A DNA stretch of 20,908 nt from CAZZNQ01 sp964655775. Lineage in GTDB: Bacteria > Planctomycetota > Brocadiia > SM23-32. Where the stretch lies: positions 1 through 20,908 of the forward strand of contig CAZZNQ010000072.1 in the NCBI GenBank assembly GCA_964655775.1, in the 5' to 3' direction. Shown one piece after another: positions 6,235 through 14,044 of the stretch; within the stretch, counting starts at the first letter, position 1, and every line of letters begins with the position of its first letter. The notes under the pieces are model-generated. The model ran no database searches. It was not told the DNA's origin and saw only the letters and a program-made list of their open reading frames with translations. The position numbers were made by a program, and so were the translations under genes.

Positions 6235-7782
6235 TCAGCGTTGCAGCGGAATGCGGTAGATGTGTACGGCCAGCGGGAGAAACTCGTCGGAGAACGCTCC
6301 GCCGTCGGCGGCGATGGTGCGGTCTTCGTCGACTACGTCGACGGTCTCGGGCTTGACGTCCAGGACGAAGCGGGCGGTCACCGGTTCGCGTCGCACGTTC
6401 ACGGCGAAGATGTAAAGGGCGCCGTCGGCCGTGTGGCACATGATGTCCACGCGGCCGCCGCCCTCATCCGTCTTCTCGATATCGCCGACGTAGTCCGGCC
6501 CGCAGACAGCCGGCGTGAGGCGCGTGACCTGGTCGAGGAAGCGGGCCATCTCGGCGAAGTTCTCCGCCGGCGTCTCGGTGAAGTAGTGGAACCACGTGAG
6601 CCCGCGTGCGCCGTGGACGATGTTGGCCCAGCACAGTGCCCGCAGCTCCGTGGGCGTCGGCGGCCCGCCCGGATCCCTGGGATTGATGTCGCAGGTCTCG
6701 ATGCACGCCATGAACGCGGCGAGGTTGCGGTTCCAGTCGACCATGCGGTCCATGCCCGTGCACATCTTCTCGATGGTGCCGGGATAGTTCGGGTCGTTGG
6801 CGCTTTCAATGGGATAGTTGTCCTGGCTGATGACGTCGGCCATGAGCACCTTATCCGAGCCCGCGAAGTCGCCGAACTCGTAGGTGTAATCCTTGATGTG
6901 GGCGACGGCCCAGTTATCCAGCGGGCGAGCGTACTTCGCGCCGGTGTTCACGAACACGGGATGCTGTCCGTCGCGCCGGTGGGTGAGAACGGTCCATTCG
7001 CGGACCTCCTGGGGCGGGTTACAGTTCTCCCGGTTGTCGAGCTCCGGCTCGTCGTGCCAGTTCCAGAGGAGGAGTGCGGGGTGGTCCTTGAGGGCGTCGA
7101 CGTATTCGCCCATCTTCGCGTGGTCGGCCGTGGGCTCCTTGACCCTTCTGCCGTCGGGGCCGGTGTAGTAGCAGGTGCCGGTCTCGGTGCCTCCTTTGGC
7201 CCAGTATGAGCCGCGCACCGGCCCGACGAACATCTTGCCGTGCTTCTGGGCGAGGTCCATGATCCGGCGGCATCCGTCGATGGTCCACTGGTCTTTCACA
7301 AAGCCCACTCCGTGCAGCGTGTTGATGTAGGGAGACCACCTTTCGATCTCCTCCTCGCTGCCGAGGCACCACGGGGCCACAGGGAAGAACGGTTTGCCGT
7401 CCACGCAGACGGCGTTGTTCTCATCGATGCCGACGCGGGGAACGCCGTCGTAAGGCTTGGTCCAGGTGCGCTCGGCCCGACGTCCGTCGCTGAGGGCGAC
7501 GGTCAGGGTGTAGGTGTCCGCCGGTAAGTCGCGCAGATCGAGTGTCACCACCTCTTCGGGTGCCAGAGGGCCGGCCTTCTCGGCGATGGTGCGCCGCAGG
7601 CCGTTCTCATTGGAGAGGCCGGCCTGCAGCGAGACGCCGGGGTCCGTGTCGCCGACCTCGACCTGGACCTTCGTGCCCAATCGCGAGACGAAATCCGGGT
7701 GGTGGAGGGTGAGTTCGGCGGCCGACAGACCCGCACCGAGGGTTACGGCCCACGTGACGGCAAAAACTGCGAGCGTCTTCAT
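6235..7782 (-). CDS. Secreted clan GH-A-like glycoside hydrolase
   Basis: This 515-residue protein has a clear signal peptide (MKTLAVFAVTWAVTLGAGLSAAE, cleavage near 21). An N-terminal beta domain (about 24-108) is followed by a TIM-barrel-like domain (about 115-430), beginning with a VCVDGKPFFPVAPWCLG strand. LLLWNWHDEPE carries Glu245, at the position of the acid/base in clan GH-A (the N/D-E-P motif after strand 4). Glu362 in ACIETCD is the best nucleophile candidate. Residues after about 435 form a C-terminal beta domain ending in a PLAVHIYRIPL tail. It has no specific GH family that I recognise. The ATG follows GGAGG by six bases. It lies 71 bases downstream of a paralog with the same C-terminal tail, so it is probably in the same operon and acts on the same glycan. 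Confidence 0.75.
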   Translation of the reverse strand: MKTLAVFAVTWAVTLGAGLSAAELTLHHPDFVSRLGTKVQVEVGDTDPGVSLQAGLSNENGLRRTIAEKAGPLAPEEVVTLDLRDLPADTYTLTVALSDGRRAERTWTKPYDGVPRVGIDENNAVCVDGKPFFPVAPWCLGSEEEIERWSPYINTLHGVGFVKDQWTIDGCRRIMDLAQKHGKMFVGPVRGSYWAKGGTETGTCYYTGPDGRRVKEPTADHAKMGEYVDALKDHPALLLWNWHDEPELDNRENCNPPQEVREWTVLTHRRDGQHPVFVNTGAKYARPLDNWAVAHIKDYTYEFGDFAGSDKVLMADVISQDNYPIESANDPNYPGTIEKMCTGMDRMVDWNRNLAAFMACIETCDINPRDPGGPPTPTELRALCWANIVHGARGLTWFHYFTETPAENFAEMARFLDQVTRLTPAVCGPDYVGDIEKTDEGGGRVDIMCHTADGALYIFAVNVRREPVTARFVLDVKPETVDVVDEDRTIAADGGAFSDEFLPLAVHIYRIPLQR

Positions 7783-7853
7783 AACATGCCTCCATAACGG
7801 ACGGTTCAGCCTGATTCGGCCGCGGCGTTTCCTACGGTGTCCGGCGCAGGGCG

Positions 7854-9488
7854 TCAGAGCGGGATTCTGTATACGTGCACGGCCAGGGGGCCGAATTCGT
7901 CAGCAAACGTGCCGTCTCCGGCCGTGATGCTGCGCTCTTCGTCCACCACCTCGATCCTCGTCCCTTCTTTCAGACCCTCCACCCGGAAGGTCGCCGTGCC
8001 TCCGCGCGGCGAGATGTCTTCTCCCTGTCTCAGGCCGGCCTGATTATCGTCCACGTGGATGTTCTGCGCGAACACATAGAGCGATTCTTCGTGACGGGTG
8101 GTCTTGAAATGGCATGGCAGTCTGTCCGACATCGTCATGCCGACCTCGATCTCCGACGGACTTGCCAGCAGGGCCGGCGCAAGCCGCGTGAGCCTTTGGT
8201 TGAGGCGCTTCAGCTCCTCGACCATCTCGCCCTCGGGTGCGAACTGCATGTAGTGGTCCGTTCCGTCCGGGTCGCGCCACTTGTGCGTGAAATACCCGAT
8301 GGCCGTTGCGCCGCGTATCAGGGCCATCCAGACCTCCGCTCGAGTGTGCATTGGCTTCAACGGCACCTGCACCGAGGGCGTTATCCATCGGCTGCCGGTG
8401 TTGGTCTCCAGCCAGATAAAGACCGGCCGCGGTCCTGCGAGGTCGACCAGTTGCTCGACGCACCGTGCGACCTTGTCGAGCCGGGACGGGTAGTTCTCGC
8501 CGAAGATGGGGTAATAGTCGGTTCCGGCCACGTCGCAGAGCTCGATGTAGGCCGGGTAGATGCGAGCCTTCAGCTCCGGGCCGTAGGTCGTGTCGCTCTC
8601 CATGAAGAGCGGGCACAGTGTTAGGAACACCGGTCGGGACGGATCGTTTTCCTTAATGGTCCGGTAGTAGGGGGCGATGTCTTCGGGCATGCTCTTGGGG
8701 ACAGTGCGCGGCTCGCTGAGCAGCACGTTTTCGCCATCCCTGTCGAAGGCCTGGATCTCGCCCACCGATCCCCAGCTCCCGCCGCCTTCATAGGCGGAGA
8801 CGATGCGAAAGGTCAGTCTGGTGAAAGTGACCGGCGAGGGCAGGGCGAACTTCTGTTGACCGCTCCGCTTCGCAAGCGTCGCTTCCAGGACCTGCCGCCC
8901 GTCCGCCAGGAACACCACGTCCTTTGCGACCGGCATCTCGCCCGAGATGGTCAGGTACACGCCGACGCTCTGCACGGTGGCCGGTGCGTCCAGCGTTACC
9001 GTCACTTCGGAGGGAGCGATGGGATCGAAGACGGTCCAGCTATTGGTCTGCCCGTCGACCAGACGCTCCAACGGCGTGTCCGGATTCAGGTTCATGTTGT
9101 CCGCCGCACCGACCTGCGCGTCGATGACGCGTCTGCGGTTGTCCGGTTCGTCGTTGTGTATCCAGCCCAGCAGGTTGGGCCGTCCGATGCAGTCCTCGTC
9201 CCAGTGCACGATGCCGTACAGGCCCGCATCCGCCAGCTTGTCGAGCCATTCGGCCTTGCTGAGGTCGCCGCAGTTCGAGGCGAACGTGTTGGCCGCGATC
9301 GAGAGGCCGTCCTCGATCCGTTCGTCGCTCTGACAGAAGAGCATGATGGGCAGGAAGGGCCGCCCGTTCACGCGGATTTCCCGGTTCGGGCCGACCTGCA
9401 CGGCCCTGATCGGAGGCAGCTCAGCGGCAACGGCAGAACCGACAATAAGAAGGCATAACAGCGCCAATGCGGTGCATGTGATCTTCAT
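7854..9488 (-). CDS. Secreted clan GH-A-like glycoside hydrolase with a discoidin-like domain inserted in the barrel
   Basis: The start chosen is ATG 9486-9488, giving 544 residues. It puts the signal peptide (MKITCTALALLCLLIVGSAVAA) at the N-terminus. An ATG at 9512 would add eight residues but has no ribosome binding site. The barrel begins at about 28 (REIRVNGRPFLPIMLF). Glu114 in GWIHNDEPD is the acid/base candidate. Immediately afterwards, about 126-252, comes a beta-sandwich resembling F5/8 type C (discoidin) domains, with LVDGQTNSW, VTVTLDAPATVQSVGVYL and FRIVSAY...VGEIQAFD. The barrel then resumes (PYYRTIKENDPSRPVFL). Glu361 in FIWLETNTGS is the nucleophile candidate. The C-terminal beta domain ends PLAVHVYRIPL, like the downstream paralog. 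The specific GH family is not recognised. Confidence 0.75.
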   Translation of the reverse strand: MKITCTALALLCLLIVGSAVAAELPPIRAVQVGPNREIRVNGRPFLPIMLFCQSDERIEDGLSIAANTFASNCGDLSKAEWLDKLADAGLYGIVHWDEDCIGRPNLLGWIHNDEPDNRRRVIDAQVGAADNMNLNPDTPLERLVDGQTNSWTVFDPIAPSEVTVTLDAPATVQSVGVYLTISGEMPVAKDVVFLADGRQVLEATLAKRSGQQKFALPSPVTFTRLTFRIVSAYEGGGSWGSVGEIQAFDRDGENVLLSEPRTVPKSMPEDIAPYYRTIKENDPSRPVFLTLCPLFMESDTTYGPELKARIYPAYIELCDVAGTDYYPIFGENYPSRLDKVARCVEQLVDLAGPRPVFIWLETNTGSRWITPSVQVPLKPMHTRAEVWMALIRGATAIGYFTHKWRDPDGTDHYMQFAPEGEMVEELKRLNQRLTRLAPALLASPSEIEVGMTMSDRLPCHFKTTRHEESLYVFAQNIHVDDNQAGLRQGEDISPRGGTATFRVEGLKEGTRIEVVDEERSITAGDGTFADEFGPLAVHVYRIPL

Positions 9489-9553
9489 CGGGAGGCGCTC
9501 CGAAAGAGACATTCGTACGGGAAAGGGGGGTGGGGCGAACCTCCCATGTTAAC

Positions 9554-9868
9554 CTAATCTGCAGACTGCAGGCGCTCGAGCTTGAAGAGTACCGGTCTGT
9601 AGCCGTCCGCGCAACTGGCGACGAACACGCCGGGCTTCGACCCGACGAAATCGCCTCCGCGCGCGAGCGTGACAAGGTAGGCGCCGATATCGCGCCACGC
9701 CCAACTGCAGAAGCCGGGTGGCATACTCAGATCCGTCGGCACGATGAACTCCTGGCCGACCTCCACCGCGGTGCATGGCTCGCCCCTGGTCACCCCATAC
9801 TGCTCGTAGAGCTCCGGGTGATACAGCTTCCTCAGAACCGTGATCTTCACTCTCGATGCGGGGGCCAC
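9554..9868 (-). CDS. TIGR04076-family small protein
   Basis: This 104-residue protein matches my memory of the TIGR04076 family along its length: VKITVLRKLYHPEL at the start, EPCTAVEVGQEFIV, the WAWRDI segment after FCS, and CADGYRPVLFKLERL at the end. Members are small cysteine-containing cytoplasmic proteins of unknown function. The start is GTG 9866-9868, preceded by AGGAGG six bases upstream. It overlaps the end of the URO-D-family gene by 22 bases, so the two are translationally coupled. That overlap suggests a shared role, perhaps as an accessory of the URO-D-family protein, which is inference. Confidence 0.85.
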   Translation of the reverse strand: MAPASRVKITVLRKLYHPELYEQYGVTRGEPCTAVEVGQEFIVPTDLSMPPGFCSWAWRDIGAYLVTLARGGDFVGSKPGVFVASCADGYRPVLFKLERLQSAD

Positions 9869-11058
9869 GCGCCACCTCCTCTGAACCGGGCGGTTTCCAC
9901 GCGGCCGTACTTCCGCACGGCGTCGAAGTACGCCCGTATGTTGTCGCGAGGCGTGCCCTCGCGGATGCTGTCGGACGTTCCCATGATGAAGCCGCCGCCG
10001 GGGGCGGCGACCTCCATCGCCTCCTTTACCATTCGGTCAACGTCCTCGGGAGTGCCCATCTTGATGACGTACAGGAGATCGCCATAGCCCTTCAGACAGA
10101 CGGCCCCACCGATTCGACGCTTCGCCTCCGCCAGATCGATGTCGCCGACCGGCGGGGGAGTGAGAGTCTCGAAGATGTCGACTCCCGCCTCCTTGATCGC
10201 GCCGATGATGCCCATGCACTTGCCGTCGTCGTAATAATCGTACAGTGCGTCGTAAGAGTGGACGAGGTCGACATGCGCTTTGATCATCGGCAGGAACACT
10301 TCCCGGAAGATGGCCGGCGACCAGCCGGTGCTGAGCGAGGTGAAGTACCAACTCCCGAAGACCGCCTTCACCCCTGCTTCGAGGGCGGCTTTTGTCTCGG
10401 CCATCATCTTGTCGAACCATATCCGGCACAGTTCATCGAAAAAGCCCCGGTTCGCGTAGTAGTCGATCATGAGGTCCTCGACGGAGCGGAGGAATCCGAG
10501 CTGCAGGTCGAACGGCGACCGCACGATGACGGCCACCAGGCCCATCTCGCCCACCTTGTCGACCATCTCGTGATAGGCAGACCCGACGGCATAGTTGCCG
10601 GGATCGGGAACGAGGTAGCGGATTCTGTCCATGTCATCCGGGCCTTTGACCATGTGCTCCAGGTGAGCCGGATCGGGGCTGAGCCCGTACTCGGTGCGCC
10701 CCGGTTTGGGTCTCTTCCGCACTTCGCGCAACTCCCCCGCGGGCGTATGGAACGTCCGGGTGACGAGGAAGCAGTCGCCCGTCTCCTCGGTTTCTTTCGA
10801 GATCTCTACATCCGGCAACCCAACGGATGAGTCGCTGGTTCCGTATAGCGCGTTCGGAATCCCGGAATCGACGCAGAAGGTGGGATCCATCGGGATGTCC
10901 TGCGCGCGTGCCGCTCTCAGGGGGAGGTCCTTCGTCGTCCAATCGTCGTATAGGATCTGCAGGGCGGGGCCAAGCCTCGGAGAGCACGGCACGCGGTCGA
11001 CCGCCCGGTGCTGCGCGGCCGCCAGCAGGCGTTCCCTGCACGTCATCCGTGTTGCCAT
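9847..11058 (-). CDS. Uroporphyrinogen decarboxylase (URO-D) superfamily protein, probable methyltransferase-like
   Basis: This 403-residue cytoplasmic TIM-barrel protein starts MTCRERLLAAAQHRAVDRVP, the usual opening of URO-D superfamily members. It carries the FETLTPPPVGDIDLAEAKRRIGG segment (296-318) of the branch that is neither heme-pathway HemE nor a plain MtaA. It is longer than HemE (about 350). Many relatives are corrinoid- or coenzyme-M-type methyltransferases. In those a His-x-Cys-Gly or His-x-Asp-Gly motif helps bind zinc. Here the equivalent region reads YYDDGKCMG (275-283), with no His. Catalysis may therefore differ, and methyl transfer is not proven. The ATG at 11056-11058 follows AGGTGA by five bases. 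The gene lies 31 bases after the upstream helical-barrel gene. Confidence 0.82.
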   Translation of the reverse strand: MATRMTCRERLLAAAQHRAVDRVPCSPRLGPALQILYDDWTTKDLPLRAARAQDIPMDPTFCVDSGIPNALYGTSDSSVGLPDVEISKETEETGDCFLVTRTFHTPAGELREVRKRPKPGRTEYGLSPDPAHLEHMVKGPDDMDRIRYLVPDPGNYAVGSAYHEMVDKVGEMGLVAVIVRSPFDLQLGFLRSVEDLMIDYYANRGFFDELCRIWFDKMMAETKAALEAGVKAVFGSWYFTSLSTGWSPAIFREVFLPMIKAHVDLVHSYDALYDYYDDGKCMGIIGAIKEAGVDIFETLTPPPVGDIDLAEAKRRIGGAVCLKGYGDLLYVIKMGTPEDVDRMVKEAMEVAAPGGGFIMGTSDSIREGTPRDNIRAYFDAVRKYGRVETARFRGGGAWPPHRE

Positions 11059-11089
11059 AGCGTCACCTGACTGTGTGGTGGAGGCGCCG

Positions 11090-12685
11090 TCAACGGACCT
11101 CCACGACGAACTCGCGGCATTCGCCCCGCACCGTCCAGCGCACGCGATAACGGCCGGGGTCCCGGTCGGCTGTCCATTGCAGGTTGTAGATGTAGGGCGC
11201 GTTCGCCAGGTCCTTTTCGGCGAGGGTTGCCAGCTTGCGCTTCCCGTCCTCGGTGTACAGCTCGATCGTCAGTCGGCCCGGGATCCTGGCCTGGCACGAG
11301 ACCAGCGTCTCCTCGCCTTGGTCCACCACCGAAGGCATCACGGCCGCCATGGTGATGGTGCTGCAGGAGTTGAACGGTTGCTCGAAGACGGCCGGCGGCA
11401 GTTCGGGGTGCTTGCGGTCATAGTTCGCGGGTTCACGGGCGGTGACGTTGTGATAGTAGGCCCACTGGTAGGTGCCGGGCTGGAGCTGCTTCTCGTATAT
11501 CTTCCGGAGCGTGGGATCGAACTGAACCAGGGCGGTCCAGAGCGTGCCCGCATAGCGATTGAACATGCCTCGCGGGGCGCTGGGCCGCCGGACCTCGCCC
11601 AGTGCCGCCTTCTGCACGCCGGCGTTCGAGTTGTTCCATTCGGGATCTTCCAGGTCGCCGTTCCACATCACGGCGCCGTTTGTGCGGACGAAGCGTCTCA
11701 TATCCTCGGCGTCGAACGTTACGCCGTGGTTGAAGGCCACAACGACCTTGCCGATCTCGCCGGCCTGGTAATCGCGATAGCCGTGCGTGCCGATCCAGTG
11801 TCGGAATGCCTGCGGGTTGTCCGGGTCAACGTCCCACGGCCCGAACGGCTCCCAGTAGTTCCACGTGTAGTGACCGTCGTAGAGGCAGAGGCGGCTCTTC
11901 ATGAAGTTGAAGAGTCGGCAGGCCTTGGTCTGCCACGCCTTCTCGCCCGTTATGCGGTACAGTTGCGCGGCGACGGCGCCCCAGTGGACCTGCATGTTGA
12001 AGGGGAGGGTGATGGCCCGCATGCCGGCCGGGGGTTCGTGCCAGCGGTCGGCTTCCTCTTCGGTGAAGTACCACGGCCACTCGGTGAAGGCGCCGTACGG
12101 GCCGTCCACGTGCCAGATGCCGCGGCTCTCCCACTTGTCGAACATGAGTTCCTTCGCTAGCTCGACATAGGACCGAGCCGAGTCCCCGTACTTCTCGGCC
12201 AGCGCCGGTTCATCCGTCAGCACGAGCGCAGCGAAGCGCACCATCGGTTCGACCATGATCGCGTCGCCGATCGGATGCTCGCCCAGCTTGTCTTCCATCT
12301 GATAGGCGGGCCCCAGCCAGCCGCGGCGGCCGTCCGGTCCGGTCATCAGCAGGTCGATGTTATAGTCGAAGTACTCGGCTGCGGCGTCGAGCCAGGCGGT
12401 GTCCTTCGTGGCCAGGTAGGAGTCGATGAAGCCGTCCATTGGGAAGCGTGCGTGCCACGTCCAGCCGTCGCCGGTGTACTTGCCCGTCATGCGCTTCTCG
12501 GCGTTGGCGATGGCGCCGCGCAGGTACGCGTCGGGCGTCGTGCTGATAATCGGATCCGTCACAGGTGTCTGTTCCGCTGCCGAGGCCGGGTCGGGCGCGA
12601 CCAGAACGGCCGCGATCAGGCCGACCGCAACCAGCGTCCGTCTAACCGTGCAAATGTCGATACGCGAGGTCCTGACTCTCATCAT
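11090..12685 (-). CDS. Secreted helical-barrel protein, possible polysaccharide-active enzyme
   Basis: The start chosen is ATG 12683-12685, giving 531 residues. It overlaps the TGA of the DegT gene as ATGA and has GAGGGAG five bases upstream. An ATG at 12724 in the same frame is less likely. A basic n-region and a hydrophobic stretch (TLVAVGLIAAVLVA) ending PASAAEQ form a signal peptide. The body to about residue 430 is rich in aromatic residues and paired helices (AKRMTGKY, DSYLATKDTAWLDAAAEYFDY, MVEPMVRFAALV, YVELAKELM, AAQLYRITGEKAW), typical of an (alpha/alpha)-barrel as in many glycosidases, lyases and epimerases. The last ~85 residues form a beta domain (LTIELYTEDGKRKLATL, RYRVRWTV). 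I recognise no specific family and cannot assign catalytic residues. Confidence 0.7.
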   Translation of the reverse strand: MMRVRTSRIDICTVRRTLVAVGLIAAVLVAPDPASAAEQTPVTDPIISTTPDAYLRGAIANAEKRMTGKYTGDGWTWHARFPMDGFIDSYLATKDTAWLDAAAEYFDYNIDLLMTGPDGRRGWLGPAYQMEDKLGEHPIGDAIMVEPMVRFAALVLTDEPALAEKYGDSARSYVELAKELMFDKWESRGIWHVDGPYGAFTEWPWYFTEEEADRWHEPPAGMRAITLPFNMQVHWGAVAAQLYRITGEKAWQTKACRLFNFMKSRLCLYDGHYTWNYWEPFGPWDVDPDNPQAFRHWIGTHGYRDYQAGEIGKVVVAFNHGVTFDAEDMRRFVRTNGAVMWNGDLEDPEWNNSNAGVQKAALGEVRRPSAPRGMFNRYAGTLWTALVQFDPTLRKIYEKQLQPGTYQWAYYHNVTAREPANYDRKHPELPPAVFEQPFNSCSTITMAAVMPSVVDQGEETLVSCQARIPGRLTIELYTEDGKRKLATLAEKDLANAPYIYNLQWTADRDPGRYRVRWTVRGECREFVVEVR

Positions 12686-13941
12686 CTCTGCTCCCTCTGT
12701 CCTGGTCTCTGCCTGCGCAGCCATGCCATCACCTTCCGGGCTGACAGGATAACGTCATCGAGGTCGTTTTCCGAGAGCCATTCGTTCAGCGGGAACCGGA
12801 AAGCCCGCTGGAACACCGTCTCCGCCACCGGGCAGAGGCCGGGCTCGTAGCACTGACGCTCGGCGACCTGGCTGAACGGCCACCGGGAACGGTGGAATGC
12901 GGACTCGTCTCGAAGATAGGGATACGACAAGTACGCCGGCGCAACGTAGCCCTGGCTGCCGGGGATGCCCTCGGCATTCATTGCCTGAGTGAACGTCTCG
13001 GCGTCGTCCTGCGTGAACGTGTCCTCCAGGCCGATCAGGTAGAACCAGTAGGTGCCGTAGCCGTCCTCCGGCACGGCGTGGGGAACCAGCCCCTCGATTC
13101 TTTCGAGACCCTCGGTCAGCCGGACGCCCAGCGCGTGTCGCTTTGCTCCGATTTCCTCCACCCGATCCAACTGGGCCAGGGCGACGGCGCTCTGGAGTTC
13201 CGTGATGCGGTAGTTGGGCGCCACGAATTCCATCAGCCGCGCACGCGAGTGCCGGTCGTAGCACTTGTCCACGGCGAGGCACGCCGTTTCGTACAGCTCC
13301 TCGTCGTCGGTGACGATCAGGCCGCCCTCGCCGGCGCTGACGTGCTTGTAGTCGTTCAGGCTGAAGCAGCCCACGTCGCCTGAGGTGCCCACCCACCGTC
13401 CGTCGACCTTCGCCGCCCAGCTCTGCGCGCAGTCCTCGATGAGCTTGATCCCCCGCTCCCGGCAGAGCTCGACCAGGGGCTTGATGTCCGCCGGGCAGCC
13501 CGCCAGGTGCACGGCGATCACGGCGCGCGTGCGCTCCGTGATGCATGCGGCGACGGTTTCCGCCGTCACGTTGTAGTTGGTCGGATCCACGTCGGCGAAG
13601 ACGGGCACGGCGCCCTCGTAGATGATGCCCAGGAGCGTGCCCGCGTCGGTGACGGGCGTGGTGATCACCTCGTCTCCCGGCCCCACGCCGCACGCTTTCA
13701 CGGCCGCGTGGATCGCGCCGGAGCACGAACTGCACGCAACCACGCGCGGTGCGCCAGTCAACTCCGACATCCTCGCACAGAGCCGTTTCGTCAGATTGCC
13801 GTGCACGTAGAACAGCGTGTTCTGCGCCAGCGCTTCGTCCAGCAGCTCGCGTTCCCGCCCGGCGAACCTGTCGTCCACCTCCGGCCAGGCACGCGTTCTC
13901 ACCGCTTCGCCGCCGCAGATCGCAGGCTGTGCTATGCTCAT
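12682..13941 (-). CDS. DegT/DnrJ/EryC1/StrS-family PLP-dependent aminotransferase
   Basis: With the start at ATG 13939-13941 the protein has 419 residues, usual for the family. This start has GGAGG ten bases upstream and begins MSIAQPAICGGEAVR, the common N-terminus. An ATG at 13977 with GGGAG upstream is an alternative. Landmarks are ACSSCSGAIHAAV (cofactor phosphate binding), LIEDCAQSWAA with Asp170 contacting the pyridine nitrogen, and SLNDYKHVSAGEGG with Lys199 as the Schiff-base lysine. Members transaminate keto-sugars, usually nucleotide-activated, while some act as dehydratases. In this locus the substrate is unknown. It is the first gene of the long - strand unit and is divergent from the AraC regulator. 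Confidence 0.92.
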   Translation of the reverse strand: MSIAQPAICGGEAVRTRAWPEVDDRFAGRERELLDEALAQNTLFYVHGNLTKRLCARMSELTGAPRVVACSSCSGAIHAAVKACGVGPGDEVITTPVTDAGTLLGIIYEGAVPVFADVDPTNYNVTAETVAACITERTRAVIAVHLAGCPADIKPLVELCRERGIKLIEDCAQSWAAKVDGRWVGTSGDVGCFSLNDYKHVSAGEGGLIVTDDEELYETACLAVDKCYDRHSRARLMEFVAPNYRITELQSAVALAQLDRVEEIGAKRHALGVRLTEGLERIEGLVPHAVPEDGYGTYWFYLIGLEDTFTQDDAETFTQAMNAEGIPGSQGYVAPAYLSYPYLRDESAFHRSRWPFSQVAERQCYEPGLCPVAETVFQRAFRFPLNEWLSENDLDDVILSARKVMAWLRRQRPGQREQR

Positions 13942-13994
13942 CGCCGGTTTTCCTCCACTTCCTTTGTGCGCTTCCATCAGGGCGCTCCCGGACG

Positions 13995-14028
13995 TTGTCG
14001 ATCGATTGCACTATCCGGTATTCTACCG
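13995..14028. promoter_or_regulatory. Overlapping divergent promoter candidate with a palindromic -10 region
   Basis: On the + strand TTGTCG (13995-14000), an 18-base spacer and TATTCT (14019-14024) form a weak sigma70-type promoter toward the AraC gene. The same site read on the - strand gives TAGAAT (14025-14020), a five-of-six -10 box toward the DegT operon. Both lie in the palindrome CGGTATTCTACCG (14016-14028). The - strand -35 is poor, so an activator may be needed. Confidence 0.4.
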
Positions 14029-14044
14029 TGCGTTACCATCCGTG

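Noticed and set aside
5959..6439. Short frames through the three-hairpin repeat
   Set aside because: Their residues come from translating the palindromic element (for example LLECGALAPL). Such readings are typical artefacts of intergenic repeats.
9847..11058. Calling the URO-D-family gene hemE
   Set aside because: It is longer than HemE, carries the PPPxGD segment of another branch, and sits in a glycosidase operon with no heme genes.
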